Of a stretch of 15,446 nucleotides of DNA, positions 9,271-15,446 are shown one piece after another. Numbering within the stretch: the first letter of the stretch is position 1; each line of letters opens with the position of its first letter. The notes below the pieces were generated by a model. That model saw nothing but the letters and a program-made list of their open reading frames with translations, did not search any database and was not told the origin of the DNA. A program made the translations under genes and the position numbers. This stretch comes from Acanthaster planci (lineage: Eukaryota > Echinodermata > Asteroidea > Valvatida > Acanthasteridae): assembly GCF_001949145.1 (NCBI RefSeq), contig NW_019091601.1:1-15446 (forward strand), written 5' to 3'.

Positions 9271-11712
9271 TTGATGCTTTTATAAATCTATAAATATTTT
9301 TGATACCTGTAATATTGTTTCTGGAATGCAAAACCTAATTTTGATCATGTCTGCAAGATATTAACAAATTATTGTTATCTTTTGAAAGTTTTTTACTTTT
9401 ACAGAAATGATTATGTCAATAAAAAGCCCTAAATGTTTACACTGTTTACCAACTATACCAGAGAAGTATATTCTTTCCTACTGTGTCAACACTGTAGATT
9501 TCCTATGCAAGTCAACCGACTGGTCGTCATATTCCGACAGGATGAAACCAATGTCTACACACTTCGAACAAGGAATATCTGAAATGCTTTTGTTAGTGTC
9601 AAAATGTCTGATATGTGAACAGTGGGCTTAATACGTTTTAGACATTAAAAAGTCTGAAACTAACAGTGGTCATACATTTCAGACAAGTATGTGAAACGTA
9701 AGCAGAGATTGGGATTCAAACATTTGTCTGAAAGGTAAGTTTCCTAATCACCAACTATGTCTCAGGTTGTTACTGTACATTTCAGAAAACTGGCTCGGCC
9801 TAAGCCACAAAATGTCTGAAATACATTTGAAGCAAGATTAGGACGGAGAGAACCCCCGCCTTTGTGTTGGTCATTGTTTGATCGGAATCTCAGGAATTCT
9901 TTACCTACTTGGGGGGGGGATGTGTTAGGCAACAATAGTCTAGGGTGCGCACAGGGATTGGACAGGTAAGGGGGGTATCCCTTCGTCCCATATCTTGCCT
10001 GGTATAAATCTATACTTGTACACTGTACACGTACAATGATTTAACCAGGCATTTCCATTTAACTTTTGACACCTTGAGTCATTCCATAGACATATCCGGA
10101 AAGATGGCACACTGCAATGGCATTGCATATGGATATTCTCCTAAGCCAGGTGTACGCATGGTTTGGGCAATCAAGATATACCCCATTAATTGAAGCGCCA
10201 TGGAGTACAAGTGGAGCACCTGCTGGCCGGCGTTGTGCCTGGCACTGCAGCTAATTGGCTGCTAATTTGCTCGTCGACTGAAAGGCCTAGCTCCATGCCA
10301 TGGACTTGTGAAGCACTGACTGTTCCATTCCAAAACAGATAAAGTTGTTTGATCAATTTATCAGCAAATCCATTAGGACTAAATTGTATTTCAAAAATTA
10401 TATATATTTGTTGGCAAACTTAAAACTCATTGGCATTTCGAGGTTTTGGCAAAGATTGTACTAGCCTAACATGGGACAAAGACAAGCAAAGCTGCTTTCT
10501 GTTCAAAGAGTTCTCTGCTTATTCCAAAGCACATCATGAATAGAGAAAATACGATCAAAACAGGCTGCTGGATAAAATAAAACAGACCTAGGCTAATGAG
10601 TAATATTTTAAATGATGCGTGTTGTGTAATCTTCCTCGATTGATATTTTGCCGTATGGTCAGAAAGCGAGTTGCAACACAAAGACGCATATCATACTTCA
10701 TAGACCCCTGTCTGCCTCCTTTAAAATAAGACAAAATGAGTATGATTTCCATTATTTTCAAACAATGAACAATACTTTCAAGTTTCCATAAGTGAACACA
10801 CTTAAATACAATTAAAGAAAATAATGTCCGCATTAGCGTGTAAATAGCATGCTAATCACACGGACCCTCGCAAGGTGCCTAGCTAGTGAACATTTTGTTT
10901 TTTATTTTCAGGTCCATGCTGGGTGCGCGTGAGTAAATTCGTTCGATGCTGTAATGAAGTAAATTTAATTTACCAGCCCACTGTTGCCCCTGAACCAGCA
11001 TGAAAAAGGCCTGCAGAGAAAATCAACACGCAAAGACCTGAGGACCGTCTGAAGTGATAATCACATCCATCATACAGGCCAAATAAAGTCATGGTTTTCA
11101 GCTAGGCGGCACAATCCATGACGACGTTCTAATAAACAGGCCTTAAGAAGTTACTAAATCTCAAATACCTACATGTGCCATTTTCTGTTGAAGCCAACCT
11201 CTTGTTAGAATATGGATGAAGCTTGTCTTCAGGAATGTACAAGGATGTACAAGGAAGCGAGGGGTTTACCTACTGGGATTCTCAAGTTTCTCTAGTTATA
11301 CATTTTCATTGTCCTTATCCTGTTTTGCTTCACTTGTCACGATTTTGTACTTCATTCCAGTTTGTAGTGGCTGGAGAATTCAAAATGCTTAAGTATGCAG
11401 ATAATAGGAAGTCATTTGGCAGGCACTTGTGAACCTGGCTACAATGCCTAGACATTCAGTACCCCCCCTTAATTCTTACACTTAAAAAGTGTGTACAAAG
11501 ATCGTGCTTACTATACAGTGAAGAGGGCATATGGACATCACACCAGAGAATAATAACGTTTCCTAAAGAGTTAAATTTAGCACTGAAAATTAATGTTGAA
11601 CCATTTACTTAGAAAACACTTTGCAGACCAGACTCATAGGGTTTCCACGCAGGGTGTCAATTGATGTCCAGATACAGAACTCTTGTCTTGATTATGGTAG
11701 AATTATAGTACT
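9271..11712. other. Intergenic region, no gene recognised
   Basis: About 2.4 kb of AT-rich DNA without a supportable coding region. It holds a cluster of TGTCTGAAA-like motifs at 9605-9822, a G-run near 9911, a 10-bp tandem pair ATGTACAAGG near 11235, and one AATAAA at 11082 with no gene assigned to it. Short open frames (for example 9407-9631 and 10588-10833) show no domain. Confidence 0.6.
9605..9822. repeat. Cluster of short ATGTCTGAAA-like motifs in both orientations
   Basis: TGTCTGA at 9605, AGTCTGAAA at 9651, ATTTCAGACA at 9675, TTGTCTGAAA at 9724, ATTTCAGA at about 9779 and AATGTCTGAAAT at 9811 lie within about 220 bp in mixed orientation. The last two form the ends of a weak fold-back. 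This may be a decayed palindromic element or a set of binding sites. Confidence 0.4.
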
Positions 11713-12155
11713 CATGCATTTCTGAACAGTAGAACAGCATGTGGTTAAAATGTTAGAAGGTCCGACTTATATCCCCCACATGTAGTTCGGGATTTTGATT
11801 GATCTACTTGATCTATCCATGTGCAAACCACATTAGAAGTGGTGTCCGCGGCAACCAAATCGCTCAACTTAGGACTCGTTCAGTTGGGGATTTGTTGAAC
11901 CCTCACTCGCCAGGTGTAATCATTGTAATGTTAACTGTAGATGTGTCAGAGCCCCCCCCCCCGTTTTAAATCAGTCCAGACATACAACCTGGTCATTTCT
12001 CCGTTGACGAAGATATGAAATCATTGTTTACTAGACCACATGAACTCACATTTACTTTTCCTTTACGGTCTTTTAATCCAGGCTTCACTTTGGAGGACAT
12101 TCATTCTTATTAATATTCTCTGCCCATCTTTCCCGGCACATCTATTAATTCGAAG
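11713..12155 (+). pseudogene. Decayed duplicate of HPGD-like intron 5 / exon 6
   Basis: This stretch aligns with about 5326-5818 of the intact gene. Shared landmarks in the same order include GCATTTCT, GGTT(G)AAAATGT, GGTGTCCG versus GGAGTCTG, GACTCGTTCAGT, ATTTGTTGAACCCT, TAGACCACAT, and finally exon 6. The exon part (12069-12155) reads TCTTTTAATCCAGGCTTCAC against ACTTTTGATCCAGCCTTCAC in the intact gene. The acceptor AG is now GG. Four extra bases after GACATT shift the frame, and a TAA follows at once. Similarity ends abruptly after the TTAATTCGAAG segment, and the final third of exon 6 is missing. It is the relic of a second gene copy or of a segmental duplication, and it cannot encode a working enzyme. 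Confidence 0.85.
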
Positions 12156-13300
12156 ACATTAAGATCGTTGTTATAGCAGTTCTTTGCGTTCACGCCGTTG
12201 GAGACTGCATTAATCAGCCTCCAGAAAAGTTTATTAAAACAGCCATCTTGTTGAACTACATGTACATAAGCCTGCAAATGCATAATATTTAATAATAGGC
12301 CTGATGATAAAAAAATACTTTTTCAGAGAAAACGTAGGCCTGAATGTCCATCGAAAATGCATGTCTTCCCAAGGACTGGTAAGCCTAATTCACTGAGTTC
12401 CAAGATTTATTTCCCTGTTACTTGTGCGTCCACATCACCACCATTAATGAAAACCCCCATCCCCTTACACAATCCCTCCCACACCCCAGTGGGAATCCAG
12501 TGTCAACCCACTAACCCAGCCTTCTTCTGAGAAGAGAAATGAGAAACACAAATATGAAATGGATCCACCGCTAGTTTATTCGTGTTAACTCAGTTGACAA
12601 TATGAACAAAAAAACATTCTGCAAATTTCAAACATAGGAAAAGGCCCCTATTGCACCTATATAGCGTTTCACTGATGAGTCAACGAACTTTATTAATATC
12701 ATGTAAGACGTTAAAAAATACATGCTAGACAATAGAACCTGAACGTTGACCCCTGTAGGCACGCATCCGGAGACCTTCCATAAAAAAATAATGTGTAACA
12801 ATTTTATAACTTGTGTTTTTTATGTCCGATTACTTCTCAAAGAAATCACCTCAAAAAAGAAATTTTGTAAAATTCTACAGCGAAAACTGGAAAACTACTT
12901 GACCTGAAAAAGAAATATCCTCCCAAACTTTGACCTCTCATAAACAGTTTCGAAATTATATTAAAGTCTTACGAACTATCACCAATACTTTGTTGAAAAC
13001 AAAACTAATCTTTTCACAAGTAAAACGTTTGGCAACGGGGAAATTTCCCCACTCAGCTGTATTTGGGTATGGGAGGGGTCTTGGGCTTATGCATGGATAC
13101 GTGTCTTTTTGATCTTTAATTTTTAAAGCAATAATGTGGATTTGTCATTCATTTATTCTTTCCACGATCATGATTATATACTTTCATTATGCTTGTGTGC
13201 GTTTCGTTGATAAAATAAATGTATTTCTGATGATAAAGTTGATTACCTATATTACATAGTCATGGTACTTATGACCATATCTCTAGATTCTGTTTGAGTT
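12156..13300. other. Intergenic region, no gene recognised
   Basis: AT-rich sequence between the exon-6 relic and the 3' side of the minus-strand gene. I see no exon of the dehydrogenase family beyond the relic, no RNA gene and no delimited repeat. TACATGTA occurs at 12257. Confidence 0.6.
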
Positions 13301-13301
13301 G

Positions 13302-13307
13302 TTTATT
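13302..13307 (-). terminator. Candidate poly(A) signal of the sulfotransferase-like gene
   Basis: TTTATT on the plus strand is AATAAA on the minus strand, about 535 bases after the stop codon at 13842. A second copy is at 13152-13157. Either would give a 3' UTR of ordinary length; I cannot choose between them. Confidence 0.4.
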
Positions 13308-13310
13308 TCT

Positions 13311-13342
13311 GTTCTAATTTTTAAGTGTTCTAATTTTTAAGT
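13311..13342. repeat. Two-copy 16-bp tandem repeat
   Basis: GTTCTAATTTTTAAGT occurs twice head to tail (13311-13326 and 13327-13342), identical, followed by a partial third start (GTTT). It lies just upstream, in minus-strand terms downstream, of a candidate poly(A) signal. Confidence 0.85.
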
Positions 13343-13841
13343 GTTTAAATTAATTACATGTATTATTAAGTCATTATAACGATATAATGACAAATTCATA
13401 GGCTACGGATGCCCATCTCTTCGTGGTCAATCTATAGTAGTGGGCTACCTAATATCGAACAATTTTTCTCTGCAAACTGGCATCAAATGTAATGGAAATT
13501 GTCATCGTTTGGTCCAGGAGAGTCTCGACAGTGTGATGCAATTTTAGTTTACAGATTTCCGTGGGAATCCTGACAGAGGTAGGTACAGGAAGCTTAAGGG
13601 TGGTGTCAACAGACGGAATTACCTGCAAATGCTCAGCCCGCTTGAAATGAATAAACATGCGTTGACTACATTCAGGGAACTAATGGACCTATTTCCTGAT
13701 AGGTTTGTTCACCAACCACACCAATACTATCAATGTTGGAATAATTGTTACGATTATAGTAATTGTAACTACTAATCTCGATCAATCATGGGCAGTGTCA
13801 CACAAATACTTTCCAAGTCAAACCTTGCGTGTATTGAACGT

Positions 13842-14768
13842 TTAACAAGGTTTCAAACGCTGGGCGTACATCTTCTTGTAATAGGGCATGGAGGCATCGA
13901 CGCAGCGGAGAATGTCCGCTGAGAGCGACTCACGATCCGGTAGAGCGCTCGGCCTTAGGAAGCACGTGCTAGCGAAGGCATTCTTGTAATACTGCCCGAT
14001 CTGGTTTCCTCTCAATTGCGTCGTGGAGATGAACCATGAACGAGACACTGCATCCCCTGCCTCCCAGTTCAAGAGCCGCTCCTGGAAGGGCATCCCAATG
14101 GCGGTGAAAAGCGCCGACAGGACGCCCCGAGGATCTTGCTGAAGGTCATCGGCGTCGATGATGATTGCCTCTTGCTTTTGCTCTTTCCGTATGTGGTCGG
14201 ACAGGTCAGACGCGTCCCGAAACATACTGTATGTCGGGAACCGCTTCACTTCATCCAGACTGAAATCATGGGATGCCCTCTCAGTTAAACGGATCATCTC
14301 CTTCATAGACGGGAAGACTCTAAGCGGGTGGCGGATGAGGAACACATGTCGGTAGTCACGTGGGAGAAATTCCAACTTGTCTCCGATAATAACTGCAGAG
14401 GCAATGTCTTTGCAGAAGACAAAACGCTTTCCAACATGATCTGCTTCGAGTTGCTCTCTTGCCCACTCGTAAGTGCACTCGGATGCTTCAAACCCACCTT
14501 TAACTGAAGTCAATTCAGCGGCTTCTTTTTCGTAATTCGCTAGCCCGACTTCCTCGACAGCATCTAGAACCTCTGGCACGAACCTTTGGGGCCCCAGCAG
14601 ATAAGCGCAAAAGTACGGCTCAAAGATAACCAGACTGTCCTCTACAAAGCTCAGACATTTCGTTAATACGGTGGACAGAGATCGAGGGACTGCCCAGACA
14701 AGAAGACGAACCTGCGAGGCTCCCGCATGTTTGTGATGATTCCCAGACATATCTGTAAACAGAGACAT
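13842..14768 (-). CDS. P-loop sulfotransferase-like protein, single exon
   Basis: 308 codons from the first ATG (14768) or 302 from the second (14750), with stop TAA at 13842-13844. The 5' phosphosulfate loop is VWAVPRSLST (residues 24-33; P28, R29, S30, S32, T33), directly after a beta strand and without a signal peptide. FEPY follows at 49-52 and CKD at 119-121. The 3'-phosphate motif is RHPLRVFPS (R146 to S154), with the R-x7-S spacing of PAPS-dependent sulfotransferases. A late DADDLQQDP (205-213) followed by a G-M-P-F stretch matches the helix after the PAPS fold. The likely role is transfer of sulfate from PAPS to an unknown acceptor in the cytosol. I recognise the family as a lineage-expanded, uncharacterised group in invertebrate deuterostomes; no specific symbol applies. 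It is intact and intronless, so a retrocopy is possible. It faces the dehydrogenase gene tail to tail. Confidence 0.85.
   Translation of the reverse strand: MSLFTDMSGNHHKHAGASQVRLLVWAVPRSLSTVLTKCLSFVEDSLVIFEPYFCAYLLGPQRFVPEVLDAVEEVGLANYEKEAAELTSVKGGFEASECTYEWAREQLEADHVGKRFVFCKDIASAVIIGDKLEFLPRDYRHVFLIRHPLRVFPSMKEMIRLTERASHDFSLDEVKRFPTYSMFRDASDLSDHIRKEQKQEAIIIDADDLQQDPRGVLSALFTAIGMPFQERLLNWEAGDAVSRSWFISTTQLRGNQIGQYYKNAFASTCFLRPSALPDRESLSADILRCVDASMPYYKKMYAQRLKPC
14753..14768 (-). promoter_or_regulatory. Splice-acceptor-like sequence overlapping the first ATG
   Basis: On the minus strand the first 16 coding bases read ATGTCTCTGTTTACAG. This is a pyrimidine-rich run ending in CAG, followed two bases later by ATGTCTGGG. 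An in-frame TAA lies just upstream of the first ATG. If the acceptor is used, translation starts at 14750 (MSGNHHKH...) and the transcript has an upstream non-coding exon. Confidence 0.5.
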
Positions 14769-15446
14769 GTTTTAAATTTTTTGACTTGGATAAAAGTAGG
14801 AAAACTTTTCCTGCAAAGTTATTGTGGCATTACATCCCCTGTGAAGTAGTAAAATGGAGGAACATTAACACTTCTTTATTAACGGAAAGTACATATTCAC
14901 GAGTAAAATAGTGACGTCATACGAAATTGAACAGCAGTGTGACCATTGCTCTGTGTACAGTCATGTACCAAATGTTTCTAAAATATGTTTCTTTATGTTA
15001 CAGCCAGTTTCATGGCATTCCTGCTGGTCACGGATGTTGTAACTATTCGTATAACTCATGCACCTTCACCAAATGTGACAAACTGCGGGTAGGATGATCA
15101 CGCCAGAGCTCCATCACTCTGGAGGGGCGTATCACTGCTGTATCCCTCCAGCTCCCACCCACGCCCAAGGGTTTACCGTTGCTCAAATCAAGACCGTGCC
15201 GCCTCAAGACTTCCATTTCCTGCCAGGAACCCAAGATCCGCTGGTAACTGGACTGAGTCGCTACGGCCCCTCGACACTGCCATATATGTCATGGATACCG
15301 GTATCCCTTTTGTAAATTTGAACCCTGTTTGTGGTGGCAGACGTTTCTCTCCAAGTCTTTTTTCTAATTTGTCGATGTTGCCACCAGAGCTGTATATCTG
15401 CCTTCAGCAGAAGCACCCCCCCTCATCAGTTGAAAAGAGCCGCGTT
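14769..15446. other. 5' flank of the sulfotransferase-like gene, with a GC-richer block
   Basis: AT-rich to about 15040, then a GC-richer block at about 15080-15290. The block is open on both strands (15094-15315 plus, 15043-15234 minus), but neither translation shows a domain. It is a candidate for a promoter or a 5' non-coding exon of the minus-strand gene. No TATA box or donor site is convincing. Confidence 0.4.

Noticed and set aside
9407-9631. 74-codon frame just after the poly(A) signals
   Set aside because: It is AT-rich, begins beside another AATAAA, has no recognisable domain, and ends in the motif cluster.
10912-10928. Possible micro-exon between TTTTATTTTCAG and GTGAGT near 10930
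   Set aside because: The signals look good, but 17 bases cannot be linked to any frame or neighbouring exon on the plus strand.
11952-11962. C11 run within the exon-6 relic
   Set aside because: Homopolymer runs of C or G are common across the window (4160, 5312, 9911, 15414) and the length may be affected by sequencing. No function is suggested.
12930-13112. 60-codon plus-strand frame in the intergenic region
   Set aside because: Low-complexity Lys/Thr-rich product with no family signature; expected by chance in AT-rich DNA.

Overview
This is animal nuclear DNA. It is AT-rich, the coding parts are short exons with GT/AG borders, introns run from about 0.36 to 1.85 kb, and there are metazoan poly(A) signals and non-autonomous DNA transposons. 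No bacterial, organellar or viral gene order is visible. The two recognisable genes, the human-like intron positions of one of them, and noncoding DNA full of TACATGTA palindromes point to a marine invertebrate deuterostome (echinoderm, hemichordate or amphioxus). That placement is an inference, not something the sequence proves.

Layout. Positions 1-9270 (+ strand) hold the 3' six coding exons and a long 3' UTR of a classical short-chain dehydrogenase/reductase. It most resembles 15-hydroxyprostaglandin dehydrogenase [NAD+] (HPGD). Joining 1110-1236, 1593-1699, 2697-2793, 4646-4722, 5730-5881 and 7115-7250 gives one open frame of 231 codons plus TAA. The first coding exon (about 30 residues, with the TGxxxGxG nucleotide-binding turn) was not found and should lie upstream of base 1. 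Two fold-back elements sit in the last intron. One, at 6041-6197, has a TAA duplication typical of Harbinger-type MITEs. The other, at 6503-6746, has 28-bp perfect inverted repeats.

Positions 9271-13300 carry no intact gene. At about 11713-12155 there is a decayed copy of the dehydrogenase's exon 6 together with its upstream intron. It has lost its splice acceptor and carries a frameshift and a stop. It is the relic of a second, tandem copy.

Positions 13842-14768 (- strand) hold an intact single-exon P-loop sulfotransferase-like gene of 308 or 302 codons. Its 3' end faces the dehydrogenase gene. Its first codons overlap a good splice-acceptor sequence, so the true start may be the second methionine, with an upstream non-coding exon near 15 kb.

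The two genes are convergent neighbours, and nothing in the sequence shows that they act together. No previously undescribed system is evident. The best leads are the exon-6 relic, the two transposon families, the altered pocket residues of the dehydrogenase and the strong enrichment of TACATGTA.
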